Below, one piece after another: positions 17,093 through 25,821 of a DNA stretch of 64,000 nt (position 1 is the stretch's first letter; each line of letters starts with the position of its first letter). The notes under the pieces were generated by a model. It saw nothing but the letters and a program-made list of their open reading frames with translations. It had not been told where the DNA came from and ran no database searches. Source of the DNA: Pseudomonadota bacterium (lineage in GTDB: Bacteria; Pseudomonadota; Gammaproteobacteria; Steroidobacterales; Steroidobacteraceae). The stretch is from the NCBI GenBank assembly GCA_023433705.1, contig JAEYUC010000027.1:1-64000 (forward strand). Reading direction: 5' to 3'. A program made the position numbers and the translations under genes.

Positions 17093-17173
17093 CGCGCGCG
17101 GAGCATAGCGGAAACGAAGCGGCCGCCCGCGTCAGAGACGGGGGCGGCCGCGCGAATCGATTGCGAAAGTCGA

Positions 17174-19357
17174 TCAGTAGACGCTCACGCCCTCACGCAG
17201 GATCTTCGGCGTCACGAAGATCAACAGCTCATCCTTGTTGTTGGTCCTGCCGGTCGTCTTGAAGATGCGGCCGAGCACCGGGATGTCGCCGAGGTACGGA
17301 ACCTTCTTCTCGGTCTCACGGCGCTCGGTTTCGAGGATGCCGCCGAGCACGACGGTCTGGCCATCGTTCACGAGCACCTGCGTCGTGATCTCGCGCGTGT
17401 CGATCGACGGGACCTGCTGGCCGCCGATACCGACGAAGATCTGGCCGATGCTGTCCTTCTTGACGTTGAGGTCGAGAATGATGCGGTTGTCCGGGGTCAC
17501 CTGCGGCGTGACCTTGAGCGAAAGCACGGCCTTCTTGAACTGGATGGTGGTGGCGCCCGAGGAAGCGGATTCCTGGTAGCCGATTTCCACACCCTGCTCG
17601 ATGCTGGCTTCGCGCTGGTTCGCCGTGATGACGCGCGGCGTCGAGATCACCTCACCGCGGCCTTCGGCCTGCGCCGCCGACAGCTCGAGGTCGATCAGGA
17701 AATCCCGACCCAGCAGCATGTAAGCGAGGCTGCCGGCAGGGCTCTGCACGGGCAGGTTCACGTTGTAGCGGGCCGGCGCGACGTTGATGTCCTCGGAGAA
17801 CACGAAGGGAACACCGTCGTTGGTCGGGTCGGCGTCGTTGGCGCGCTCGAGGAAATCGCTCATCGCGGCGTCGTTGGCCAACGCCGAACCACTGGTGTAG
17901 CCGAGGTTGTTGCTGAAGAAGTCGAAGCCCGAGAAGCCGGCGCGGGCGCCGAGCTCACGCGAGAAATCGTCGTTGACGATCACGATGCGCGCCTCGATCT
18001 GCACCTGGCGGATCGGGATGTCGAGCGTGCCGACGAGGCGGCGGATGTCTTCGAGGCGATCCGACGAATCCTGCAGCAGCAGCGTGTTCGTGCGCTCGTC
18101 GACCGAGACCGAACCACGCTTCGACAGCAGGCTGGACGCGCCACCCTGCGTCTTGATCAGCGCGGCGAGGTCGGAGGCCTTGGCGTAGTTGACCTGCAGG
18201 TACTCGGTGCGCAGCGGCGCGAGTTCCTGCACGTCCTGGCGGGCGGCGAGCTCAGCCTTCTCGCGCGCGGCGAGTTCTTCGGTCGGCGCCACGATGATCA
18301 CATTGTCGTTGCGGCGCTTGTCGAGACCCTTGGTGCGCAGCACGATGTCCAGCGCCTGGTCCCACGGAACGTTCTGCAGTCGCAGCGTGACGCTGCCCTG
18401 CACGGAGTCGGACACCACGATGTTCTGTCCGCTGGCGTCGGCCAGCAGCTGCAGCACGGCGCGGGTTTCGATGTCCTGGAAATTGAGCGTGAGGCGCTCG
18501 CCCGAGTAGACGCGCTTCTCTTCGGTCTTCTGCTGCGCCTTGCGAGCCGGCTGCACCTCGACGACGTACTGGTCGTCGGTCTGGTACGCGAGCTGCTCGA
18601 AGTCGCCCACCGCGCTGATGGCGATGCGCACGCCATCCGCCACGCGGACGACGTCGAAGCCGGTCACCGGGGTCGCGAAGTCACCGGCGTCGTAACGGCG
18701 CGCCAGGTTGCTCGCCACTTCGGCGCCCGTGAAATCCACGACGACCTGGTTGCCGAGCTGACGCAGGCTCACCGGCGTGCGCGGGTCTGAAAGGCGGACG
18801 ATGACGCGGCCGGTACCACCGGTGCCGCGACGGAAATCGATGCTCTTGATGGCGCGCGGACCCGAAGGCGCGGCGACCGCGGCCGAACGGGGAGCCGACG
18901 AAGCGGCGGACGGCGCCGCGGCGGCGACACCACTCGAGGAGCTGGCGCCCAGCGTGAGGATGACGTCATTGCCCGAGACGCGGGTCTGGTACGGCAGTAT
19001 GCGGTCGAGGTTCAGAACCAGGCGCGTGCGGCCCGAGGCTTCAGCGGCCAGGATGGAGTCGACTCCGCCCGCACGCACGTCGATGCGGCGCGATGGCAGG
19101 GCGAGCGCGGTGTTCGCGAGATCCAGGGAGATGCGCGCGGGATTGTCGATCGTGAACGCGACCGGCTCCGCGGGAGGCGCCGAATGACGCAGCGTGATCT
19201 GCAGCTGCTGACCGGCGAGATTCTGGACGTCGATCGATTCGAGCTTGTTAGGCGTGCCCTGGGCATACGCCGACTTGCTCACGAGACCGACGACGAGACA
19301 CGCAGCGAGCCACACGAGGGTCGAAGTGGCCAACTGGCGGGTGATTATCTTATTCAT
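17174..19357 (-). CDS. pilQ: type IV pilus outer-membrane secretin PilQ
   Basis: This 727-residue protein forms the outer-membrane pore through which the type IV pilus passes. It has a signal peptide (ending near KSAYAQG), an AMIN domain binding peptidoglycan (about 40-130), an Ala/Ser/Pro-rich linker, a second AMIN domain (about 165-265), the STN/N0 and N1 domains (LNFQDIETRAVLQLLADASG), and a C-terminal secretin domain. The secretin domain contains VIVNDDFSRELGARAGF, TPRVITANQREASIEQG and VPYLGDIPVLGRIFK. It is the last gene of the pilMNOPQ run. Confidence 0.96.
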   Translation of the reverse strand: MNKIITRQLATSTLVWLAACLVVGLVSKSAYAQGTPNKLESIDVQNLAGQQLQITLRHSAPPAEPVAFTIDNPARISLDLANTALALPSRRIDVRAGGVDSILAAEASGRTRLVLNLDRILPYQTRVSGNDVILTLGASSSSGVAAAAPSAASSAPRSAAVAAPSGPRAIKSIDFRRGTGGTGRVIVRLSDPRTPVSLRQLGNQVVVDFTGAEVASNLARRYDAGDFATPVTGFDVVRVADGVRIAISAVGDFEQLAYQTDDQYVVEVQPARKAQQKTEEKRVYSGERLTLNFQDIETRAVLQLLADASGQNIVVSDSVQGSVTLRLQNVPWDQALDIVLRTKGLDKRRNDNVIIVAPTEELAAREKAELAARQDVQELAPLRTEYLQVNYAKASDLAALIKTQGGASSLLSKRGSVSVDERTNTLLLQDSSDRLEDIRRLVGTLDIPIRQVQIEARIVIVNDDFSRELGARAGFSGFDFFSNNLGYTSGSALANDAAMSDFLERANDADPTNDGVPFVFSEDINVAPARYNVNLPVQSPAGSLAYMLLGRDFLIDLELSAAQAEGRGEVISTPRVITANQREASIEQGVEIGYQESASSGATTIQFKKAVLSLKVTPQVTPDNRIILDLNVKKDSIGQIFVGIGGQQVPSIDTREITTQVLVNDGQTVVLGGILETERRETEKKVPYLGDIPVLGRIFKTTGRTNNKDELLIFVTPKILREGVSVY

Positions 19358-19383
19358 TCCTGACTACTCCCTGGCGTGGATCT

Positions 19384-19923
19384 TCAGTTCAACGCAAGTG
19401 ACGCGGCTCGCTCCATGTAGCCGCCGACACCGTCGGGAACGAGTTCCACGACATTGATCTTCGAAGGCAGAATCTCGACGACCTTGCCATCCGCCTGCCC
19501 CATGTAGCTGCCCGGCAGGACGCGATGAACCAGACCATCCTTTGTTTTTACGAGACCGTACGTGCGATCGGACATGCGCAGCGTGCCGACCATCCGCAAC
19601 GTGTCGAGCGAGAACTGCTCGAGGAATTCGCGGTTCCGGCGATTGTCGGGGCGCAGGCCGGGACCCGCTCCGGATCCGCCCGGCATGAACGGCGAACGGA
19701 TCGAAGCCGATTCGTAGGTGTAGGTTTCGTACGGCTTCAGCTCCGGCAGCGGTTCGACTCGACCGCCCGGCTCTCTTTCCGTCTCCGCGATGAACCTGGC
19801 GAGCTCGTCGTCCTTGCTCGTGCAGCCCGCGAGAGCTCCCGCAGCCAGGATCGCGCCCGCGACGAGAAGCCAGTTGCTCTTATGTTTCGAGAACATATCA
19901 GTACCTGCGTTTTCGTCGTTCAT
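19384..19923 (-). CDS. pilP: type IV pilus lipoprotein PilP
   Basis: This 179-residue inner-membrane lipoprotein links the PilNO alignment complex to PilQ. The lipobox is LAGC after a hydrophobic stretch (LLVAGAILAAGALAGC). The C-terminal beta domain (MVGTLRMSDRTYGLVKTKDG, then HRVLPGSYMGQADGKV) is the PilP/HR fold. The ATG at 19923 overlaps the pilO stop by one base. A second in-frame ATG at 19896 (MFSKHKSNWLL) would give a more typical signal peptide. Confidence 0.94.
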   Translation of the reverse strand: MNDENAGTDMFSKHKSNWLLVAGAILAAGALAGCTSKDDELARFIAETEREPGGRVEPLPELKPYETYTYESASIRSPFMPGGSGAGPGLRPDNRRNREFLEQFSLDTLRMVGTLRMSDRTYGLVKTKDGLVHRVLPGSYMGQADGKVVEILPSKINVVELVPDGVGGYMERAASLALN

Positions 19924-20585
19924 CAGGCCTTCGGCCTTCTCTTGCCCTTGGGTGCGCCTTCCGCCGCCTTGGTTTTCTCGACCTCGGCGACTTCCGCGTC
20001 GTCGAGGTAACGGAAGGTCTTGGCGGTCAGCTCGAACACGAGCTGGTCGTAGGCATCCTTGTTATCCGATTTGATCGATATTTCGTGCAGCGTGACGATG
20101 CGGGGCAGCGCGGCGATGCCGCTCACGAACTCGCCCATCTGGTGATAGGAGCCCGTCAGCCTGATCTTGATCGGTAGTTCGGCGTAGAAATCCTTCTTGA
20201 TTTCGGGCGCCGGCTGGAAGAGTTTCTCTTCGAGGCCCGCACCGACACCGACCTGCGAGATGTCGACGAGCAAGTTGGGTACCTCGGTCTTGCCGGGCAA
20301 CTGACGCAGCAGGGCGCCGAACGAGCGCTCGATGTCCGCGAGCTGCTGCTGGTAGACCGCGAGATTCACGGCCTTCGAATGCTTCTGCTTGAACGTGGCG
20401 CGCCGCTCCAGCTCCGTCTGCTGAGCGCGTTCGAGTTCGGGCTTCTTTTCGCTCCACACGAGGAAATAGAACAGCACCGACGCAAGGACCACGAAGCACA
20501 ACGCGACGGTCCCGGCGCGCACCGGCGCGGGCCAGCGTCCTGGATCGTTCGGGTCGAGAGTCTTGAGATCGTCAATGAAGCTCAC
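19923..20585 (-). CDS. pilO: type IV pilus inner-membrane protein PilO
   Basis: This 220-residue bitopic protein has one N-terminal membrane segment (VALCFVVLASVLFYFLVW), a coiled coil (KKPELERAQQTELERRATF), and a periplasmic ferredoxin-like domain with LPGKTEVPNLLVDISQ and the family hallmark LTGSYHQMGEFVSGIAALP. It heterodimerises with PilN. The start is GTG, three bases after the pilN stop. The C-terminus is basic (KGKRRPKA). Confidence 0.95.
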   Translation of the reverse strand: MSFIDDLKTLDPNDPGRWPAPVRAGTVALCFVVLASVLFYFLVWSEKKPELERAQQTELERRATFKQKHSKAVNLAVYQQQLADIERSFGALLRQLPGKTEVPNLLVDISQVGVGAGLEEKLFQPAPEIKKDFYAELPIKIRLTGSYHQMGEFVSGIAALPRIVTLHEISIKSDNKDAYDQLVFELTAKTFRYLDDAEVAEVEKTKAAEGAPKGKRRPKA

Positions 20586-20587
20586 GG

Positions 20588-21184
20588 TCAGCCTCCCGCC
20601 GACGCGACGCGTCGCTTCGGTTTGGTGTTCTCCGGCTCCTGCGCAACCGAGCTCTTCTGCTCGGCCGTCAGCACGAACGTCGCGCCGGTCACGTTGTCCT
20701 TCTTGGTCTCGACGACTTCGAGCTCGGGCTTCGTGAGGTAATCGGAACTGTCGATGTTGCGCATGAACGCGGACACGCGCGTCGAGGACTGCGCGACGCC
20801 TTCGAACTTCAGGCGCGAGCCGGTCTGCGAGATCTGGGTCAGGTAGACACCGTCGGGCAGCTGCTTGGCGATCTCGTCGAATACGTGAACGATCTCGGGA
20901 CGCGAGCGCTGCAGCTTCTCGATGACTTCCATGCGCGAGATGAAGCGCGCCTTGTCGGCCTCGAGGCTGTTGATCTTCTCGATCTGCTTGTCGAGCTCGG
21001 CGATCTTTTCGTCGAGCACCGCGTTACGGGTTTCCTGCGCGCTGATCATCGAGTCCATCAGCAGGTAGCCGCAGAACGCCGTGAGACAGGCGCCCACCGC
21101 CGCGCCGCCGAGGGCCACGAGGAATTTGAGCTTGCGCTCCTTGCGTTCTTCGTCGCGCCAGGGAAGTAGGTTTATGCGAGGCAT
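20588..21184 (-). CDS. pilN: type IV pilus inner-membrane protein PilN
   Basis: This 198-residue protein begins with the diagnostic INLLPWRDEERKERK, whose INLLPWR motif docks into PilM in the cytoplasm. A membrane segment, a coiled coil (LDEKIAELDKQIEKINSLEA) and a small periplasmic domain (VYLTQISQTGSRLKFEGVA) follow. It overlaps pilM by one base. Confidence 0.96.
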   Translation of the reverse strand: MPRINLLPWRDEERKERKLKFLVALGGAAVGACLTAFCGYLLMDSMISAQETRNAVLDEKIAELDKQIEKINSLEADKARFISRMEVIEKLQRSRPEIVHVFDEIAKQLPDGVYLTQISQTGSRLKFEGVAQSSTRVSAFMRNIDSSDYLTKPELEVVETKKDNVTGATFVLTAEQKSSVAQEPENTKPKRRVASAGG

Positions 21185-22248
21185 TAGTCGAAGCTCCGCA
21201 GTGCGAGGCCGCAGGCCGTGAGCAGCGCAGTCGCGTCACGCGCGACCGCCTGCGCCTTGGCGCGCGAGGAAAGTTTCATCTGGCCGAGCGGATCACCCCT
21301 TTCGGCGGTGATGCCCACGCGGCTGGAAATGACGTCGGATACGCCCGAGATGTTGGCGCATCCGCCGCACACGAGAATCTTCTCGGGTTGATCGCGGCCC
21401 GAGCCCGACGCGAGATAGAACTGCAGCGAGCGGCTGACCTGCTGCGTCATGTCGTCGATGAACGGATCGAGCACTTCGGCCTGGAAGTTGCCCGGCAGGC
21501 CGCCTTCTTTCTTGGCGCGGCCGGCTTCTTCCATCGACAGTCCGTACGTACGCATGATTTCTTCGGTGAGCTGCTGCCCGCCGAACGCGAAGTCACGCGT
21601 GTAGATGACCTTGAGATTGCGCAGCACGCTGAACGTGGTGCTGCTCGCGCCGAAGTCGACCACGGCGATGGTGCGATCGATGCCGCCATCGGGCATCTGG
21701 TGCGTCATGAGTTTGCAGGCGTTCTCGAGCGCGAACGCTTCGACGTCGACGATCTTCGCGGTGAGGCCCGCGGCATTCACGGCGGCCTGGCGCTGCTCCA
21801 CGTTTTCCGTGCGCGTCGCGACCAGCAGGACGTCGTTCGTCTCGGGATCTTTCTCGGAGGGTCCGAGTACTTCGAAGTCGTAAGAGACTTCGTCCATCGG
21901 GAAGGGGATGTACTGGTCAGCCTGCAGCTCGACCTGTGCCTCCAGGTCGCGCTCGCGCAACGAGCGCGGCATCTGGATGACTTTGGTGATCGCGGCATCG
22001 CCGGAAATCGCGATCGCGACTTCCTTGGCGCCGGCGCCGGAGCGCTTGACCGCGCGGCGGATCGCCTCGCCGACCGCTTCCGCGTCGACGATGGCCTTTT
22101 CGTTCATGGCGTTCTGGGGCGTCGGCTCGGCCGCGTACGACTCCACCCGGTAGGAGCCCCCGCTCATTACCAGCTCGATCAACTTCACCGAAGAAGTTGT
22201 TATGTCAAGTCCGAGAACCGGACGATACTTGCGAGTTAGGAACAGCAC
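21184..22248 (-). CDS. pilM: type IV pilus assembly ATPase-fold protein PilM
   Basis: This 354-residue actin/FtsA-like cytoplasmic protein recruits PilN and, through PilNO-PilP, aligns the pilus machine with PilQ. The N-terminal LGLDITTSSVKLIEL and the two nucleotide-binding blocks (VVDFGASSTTFSVL; ILVCGGCANISGV) are intact. The start is GTG, giving MLFLTRKYRPVLGL. It is the first gene of pilMNOPQ. Its unusually long 5' leader carries a c-di-GMP riboswitch on the same strand, so expression of the whole operon probably responds to c-di-GMP. Confidence 0.96.
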   Translation of the reverse strand: MLFLTRKYRPVLGLDITTSSVKLIELVMSGGSYRVESYAAEPTPQNAMNEKAIVDAEAVGEAIRRAVKRSGAGAKEVAIAISGDAAITKVIQMPRSLRERDLEAQVELQADQYIPFPMDEVSYDFEVLGPSEKDPETNDVLLVATRTENVEQRQAAVNAAGLTAKIVDVEAFALENACKLMTHQMPDGGIDRTIAVVDFGASSTTFSVLRNLKVIYTRDFAFGGQQLTEEIMRTYGLSMEEAGRAKKEGGLPGNFQAEVLDPFIDDMTQQVSRSLQFYLASGSGRDQPEKILVCGGCANISGVSDVISSRVGITAERGDPLGQMKLSSRAKAQAVARDATALLTACGLALRSFD

Positions 22249-22457
22249 TTTCGCAGTCCTTTCAAAGTGTTACAGCGGAATCGCGGGACCTGTCTTAAAC
22301 CCAAGACACTATATATCAGCGTGAAGTTAAATAGAACGAGACGCTCCTCACGAAACTTACGGATTCATCGGGATATCCCGTTGTCGTCCGCAGACAGTGG
22401 GAACGGGCGTCCGAAACGAGGCGCGCATTGGAACCAGTGGGCAGTTACCCGTATCAA

Positions 22458-22477
22458 CTCGAACTGGGATGTTCGAG
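22458..22477 (-). promoter_or_regulatory. hairpin adjoining riboswitch, possible expression platform
   Basis: Seven paired bases (CUCGAAC and GUUCGAG in the RNA) enclose a six-base loop. The hairpin shares bases 22474-22477 with the 3' edge of the aptamer, so it could compete with the closing helix. No U-run follows, so a simple intrinsic terminator is unlikely. Confidence 0.45.
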
Positions 22478-22570
22478 CCGGCAACCCCGCTGTCGTAGGC
22501 CAATGCAGGCCCTTAGACCGGAAGCTTTGCGTCCCCACCTTTCGGTGAGTATGCATATCGTCGGCGGTTA
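22474..22570 (-). ncRNA. c-di-GMP-I (GEMM-I) riboswitch upstream of pilMNOPQ
   Basis: Read on the minus strand, the RNA matches the GEMM-I aptamer core. The P2 hairpin is CUCACC-GAAA-GGUGGG with a GNRA loop (22534-22549). The invariant GACGCAAAGC follows at 22524-22533. Next come CCGGUCUAAG and a P3 stem built from AGGGCC/GGCCU (22497-22513). The 3' signature AGCGGGGUUGCCGG lies at 22478-22491. These elements occur in the same order as in the Vibrio cholerae Vc2 aptamer. The outer P1 pairing is weaker: I find only a GCCG/CGGC match, so the exact 5' edge is uncertain. It should sense c-di-GMP and control the pilM operon in cis. Confidence 0.92.
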
Positions 22571-22597
22571 CTATGCCAGCACCGCTTGCTTGCGCAA
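22570..22597 (-). promoter_or_regulatory. candidate promoter for the riboswitch-pilM transcript
   Basis: A TTGCGC -35-like element (22592-22597) and a CATAGT -10-like element (22570-22575) are separated by 16 bases on the minus strand. Transcription would begin right at the 5' edge of the aptamer. Both hexamers are poor matches to consensus, so this rests mainly on position. Confidence 0.3.
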
Positions 22598-22616
22598 TGG
22601 ATGAGAACCGGATTCT

Positions 22617-25106
22617 GTGAAGCCAAACTACTTTCGCATTACTGTAAAGATCCTCATGGGTGTGACGGCGGTCACACTTGCGATCGCTTATGCCTTCGTC
22701 AGCAGCTACGTGTACCTCGAGCCGACGCTTCCGACCGTCGCGGCGATGAAGAACAACGAGCTTTCCGTGCCGCTGCGCGTCTACACGCGCAATGGCGAGC
22801 TCATCGCGCAGATAGGCGAGCAGCGCCGCAATCCCGTGCGGTACGAGCAGATCCCGGACATGGTGAAGAACGCGTTCATCGCGGCAGAGGACGACCGCTT
22901 CTTCGAGCACCACGGCTTCGACTGGCAGGGCATCCTGCGCAGCCTGTTCGTCAACGTGACGTCCGGCAATACGCAGGGCGGCAGCACGATCACGATGCAG
23001 GCCGCGCGCAGCGCGTTCTTCACGCAGGAACAGACGATCCGGCGCAAGTTGCAGGAAGCCTTCGTCACGTACCGGCTCGAGCGCGAGTTCAGCAAGGAAG
23101 AAATTCTCGCGCTTTATCTGAACGTCATCTTCTTCGGCCAGCGCGCGTACGGCGTCGCCGCCGCCGCGGAAACCTACTTCGGGAAGCAGCTCGACGAGCT
23201 CTCGCTCAGCGAGGCCGCGACGCTCGCGCGCGTACCGCAGTGGCCTTCGCGTTTCAACCCGATCAGCAATCCCGCGGGGGCCGCGGAGCGGCGCGGATAC
23301 GTATTGCGCCGCATGCGCGAACTCGGCTTCATCGACCAGGCGCAGGCCGATTCCGCCGCGCGCGAAGTAGTTAGAGCGAAGGCGCACCGCGCCCTCGCGG
23401 ACGTCGAAGCTCCGTACGTCGCCGAGATGGTGCGCCTGGAGGTCATCCGCAGGTTCGGCGAAGCCGCGCAAAGCGCGGGCTACAAGGTGTACACGACCAT
23501 CGACGGCCGGCTGCAGAAAGCCGCCAACCGCGCGGTGCGCATCGGGCTGGTCAATTACGACCGGCGCCACGGCTGGCGAGGCGCGACGTCGAAGGTCGAT
23601 CTCAACGGCAGCGAGACCGAGGAAGCGCTCGAGACCCTGCTCGACGAATACGGTGTGGTCGGCATCCTCACGCCGGCGATCGTCACGTCGGTCGGCGAGA
23701 AGCAGGCACGCGTGTACGTGAAGGGCCAGGGCGTGGCGGAGATGGACTGGCCGTCGATGTCCTGGGCGCGGCGCACGGTGAGCGAAGTGGCGCTCGGGCC
23801 TGAGCCCAAGACCGCGGCGGAGATCGTCTCGGCGGGCGACGTCGTCTACGTCGTGCGCGAGAAGCCCGACGCGCCCGCGGCGCTCGCGCAGATTCCGGAA
23901 GCGGAAGGCGCGCTCGTCGCCCTCGACCCCAACAACGGCGCCATCATGTCGCTGGTCGGCGGATTCGATTACTTCGACAAGGGTCTCGGCAAGTTCAACC
24001 GCGTCACGATGGCGCGGCGCCAACCGGGTTCGGGATTCAAACCATTCATGTACGCCGCGGCGCTCGCGGGGAATTTCACGCCCGCTTCGATGATGCTCGA
24101 CGCCCCCATCATCTTCGACGACCCGAACCTCGAGGAGGTCTGGCGTCCGAAGAACGCGGGCGGTGGATTCCGTGGACCGATGCGTCTGCGCGACGCGCTC
24201 GTGTTGTCCCGCAACCTGGTTTCGATCCGCCTGTTGCAGGCGATGGGCGTGGCTCCCGTGATCGACTACGTCCAGAACTTCGGATTCTCGAAGGACCAGC
24301 TGCCTAACAACCTCACGCTGGCGCTCGGCAGCATGCAGGCGACGCCGCTCGAAATCGCGAACGGCTTCGCGGTCTTCGCCAACGGCGGCTACAAGGTGAC
24401 GCCGTTCTATATCGACCGCATCGAGGGTCCGGGTGGCCAGATCGTCTACGCGGCCGAACCGCAGGCCGTATGCGCCGAGTGCATGCAACCGATCTCGGCG
24501 ATTACCGAGACCGAACTGGCCAAGAAAGCCGCGAGCGCGACCAACCTGCCGCCGACACCTCTGGCCGCGGTGGCGCGTCATACCGATCCCGCGCCGCGCG
24601 TCATCTCGCCGCAGGTATCGTTCCTGATGAACGACATCATGAGAGAAGTCATCACGCGCGGCACTGGCCGGCGCGCGCTCGCGCTCGGCCGCACGGACCT
24701 GCGCGGCAAGACGGGCACTTCGAATTCCTCCGTCGACACCTGGTTCAACGGCTTCAACGACAGCCTGGTGGCCACCGTGTGGGTCGGCACCGACGACAAT
24801 CGTCCGCTCGGCGAAGGCGAGGAAGGCGCGCCGACCGCGGTGCCCATCTGGGTGGACTTCATGCGCGAAGCGCTGCGCGGCGTTCCGGAGCGCAGACCCG
24901 CGCCGCCAGAAGGGATCATCGAGATGAAGGTGAATGCCTCGACCGGCGGACGACGCGACGCCGACCTCGATCCGGTGTTCGAATATTTCCGCGTGGACAT
25001 GCTGCCGACCGAAGAAGGCTACGTCGGCGACGGTGCGCCCGGGCTACACTCCGTGGACACGGTCTCTCCGGACCCGACACAAGGCGGAGCCGATCCGATT
25101 TTCTGA
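22617..25106 (+). CDS. mrcA: penicillin-binding protein 1A (class A PBP)
   Basis: This 829-residue bifunctional murein synthase has an N-terminal membrane anchor (residues 8-30). The glycosyltransferase domain has catalytic Glu91 in AAEDDRFFEHHG and QGGSTITMQAAR. A PBP1A-type OB-like insertion follows (about 300-420). The transpeptidase domain has Ser472 in PGSGFKPF, an SRN motif in LVLSRNLVS, and Lys698-Thr-Gly in LRGKTGTSN. The start is GTG. The gene is divergent from pilM, the common gammaproteobacterial arrangement, and one base separates its stop from the next start. Confidence 0.96.
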   Translation: MKPNYFRITVKILMGVTAVTLAIAYAFVSSYVYLEPTLPTVAAMKNNELSVPLRVYTRNGELIAQIGEQRRNPVRYEQIPDMVKNAFIAAEDDRFFEHHGFDWQGILRSLFVNVTSGNTQGGSTITMQAARSAFFTQEQTIRRKLQEAFVTYRLEREFSKEEILALYLNVIFFGQRAYGVAAAAETYFGKQLDELSLSEAATLARVPQWPSRFNPISNPAGAAERRGYVLRRMRELGFIDQAQADSAAREVVRAKAHRALADVEAPYVAEMVRLEVIRRFGEAAQSAGYKVYTTIDGRLQKAANRAVRIGLVNYDRRHGWRGATSKVDLNGSETEEALETLLDEYGVVGILTPAIVTSVGEKQARVYVKGQGVAEMDWPSMSWARRTVSEVALGPEPKTAAEIVSAGDVVYVVREKPDAPAALAQIPEAEGALVALDPNNGAIMSLVGGFDYFDKGLGKFNRVTMARRQPGSGFKPFMYAAALAGNFTPASMMLDAPIIFDDPNLEEVWRPKNAGGGFRGPMRLRDALVLSRNLVSIRLLQAMGVAPVIDYVQNFGFSKDQLPNNLTLALGSMQATPLEIANGFAVFANGGYKVTPFYIDRIEGPGGQIVYAAEPQAVCAECMQPISAITETELAKKAASATNLPPTPLAAVARHTDPAPRVISPQVSFLMNDIMREVITRGTGRRALALGRTDLRGKTGTSNSSVDTWFNGFNDSLVATVWVGTDDNRPLGEGEEGAPTAVPIWVDFMREALRGVPERRPAPPEGIIEMKVNASTGGRRDADLDPVFEYFRVDMLPTEEGYVGDGAPGLHSVDTVSPDPTQGGADPIF

Positions 25107-25107
25107 C

Positions 25108-25740
25108 ATGAAGAAGCTGCCTCCTCGAGCGGAAAATCTACGCCGCGCACTCGCGCAGGAGGCCGCGCGCATCATGTCCGAGCACGGCATCCGGGATTTC
25201 CTGACCGCCAAGCGCAAGGCGGCCGAGCGTTTCGGCGTGGTCGACGGCGCCGTGTTGCCGCGGAACACCGAGATCGAAGACGCGCTGGCTGAATATCAAC
25301 GGCTTTTCGGCGGCGACAGGCACACGCAGACGATCGCCGCGCAACGCAGCGCTGCGCTCTCGGCGATGCACATGCTGTCGGACTTCGAGCCGCGACTGGT
25401 GGGCTCGGTGCTCGCGGGCACCGCGACGGAGCACAACGACATCCAGCTCCACCTGTTCGCGGAGCAGCCGGAGTCGATCACCTTCCGCCTCATGGATCTC
25501 GGGATCGAGCACGAAGTCGTGGAGCGGCGTGTGCGCTATGGCTCGGACCGCGTCGTCTCGTATCCCGGCGTGCATTTCGAATTCGATGATCACGAGGTCG
25601 ACGCGACCGTATTTCCCGTCGACGGGATCCGGCAGGCGCCGGTGAGCCCGATCGACGGCAAACCGATGCGCCGCATCGACGCGGATGAAGTCGAGGCCCT
25701 TCTCGAGCTGCAATCCGGCGAGCGCAGCCTCGTCGAGTAG
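25108..25740 (+). CDS. conserved protein, nucleotidyltransferase-like
   Basis: This 210-residue protein is one I recognise only as a conserved gammaproteobacterial family. Its N-terminal half is helical (LTAKRKAAERFGVVDGAVLP, then IEDALAEYQRLF). A segment LVGSVLAGTATEHNDIQLHL recalls the G-S...D-x-D signature of minimal nucleotidyltransferases, followed by beta segments. The start ATG lies one base after the PBP1A stop, so the two are translationally linked. Catalytic function is unproven. Confidence 0.75.
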   Translation: MKKLPPRAENLRRALAQEAARIMSEHGIRDFLTAKRKAAERFGVVDGAVLPRNTEIEDALAEYQRLFGGDRHTQTIAAQRSAALSAMHMLSDFEPRLVGSVLAGTATEHNDIQLHLFAEQPESITFRLMDLGIEHEVVERRVRYGSDRVVSYPGVHFEFDDHEVDATVFPVDGIRQAPVSPIDGKPMRRIDADEVEALLELQSGERSLVE

Positions 25741-25821
25741 GGTCGAGTAGTTCGACCCGGACACGGCGGGCGCCGTGGTCGGATCCGGTTCAGGCCGGGT
25801 AAGAAGCGTCGCGAAGCGCGA
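25741..25821. terminator. two hairpins in a convergent gap (weak terminator candidate)
   Basis: The gap between two convergent genes holds a GGGTCGA/TCGACCC stem starting at 25740 and a CACGGC/GCCGTG stem at 25762-25777. Neither is followed by a T-run, so any termination would be imperfect or Rho-assisted. Confidence 0.3.

Larger units (their letters stand above)
22249..22616. other. regulatory region between pilM and ponA
   Basis: These 368 bases separate divergent pilM and the PBP1A gene. On the minus strand they hold a riboswitch (22474-22570), a hairpin next to it, and about 200 bases of further leader before pilM. A 12-base palindrome (CGGGATATCCCG) lies at 22369-22380. I see no coding gene. 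The leader close to pilM is noticeably AT-richer than the coding regions. Confidence 0.8.

Noticed and set aside
22474..22570. Riboswitch as a regulator of the PBP1A gene
   Set aside because: The aptamer reads correctly only on the minus strand, which points to pilM, not to the plus-strand PBP1A gene.
22365..24581. Minus-strand frame of 738 codons
   Set aside because: It is antisense to the PBP1A gene in GC-rich DNA, is rich in Arg/His/Asp without domain features, and spans the riboswitch.
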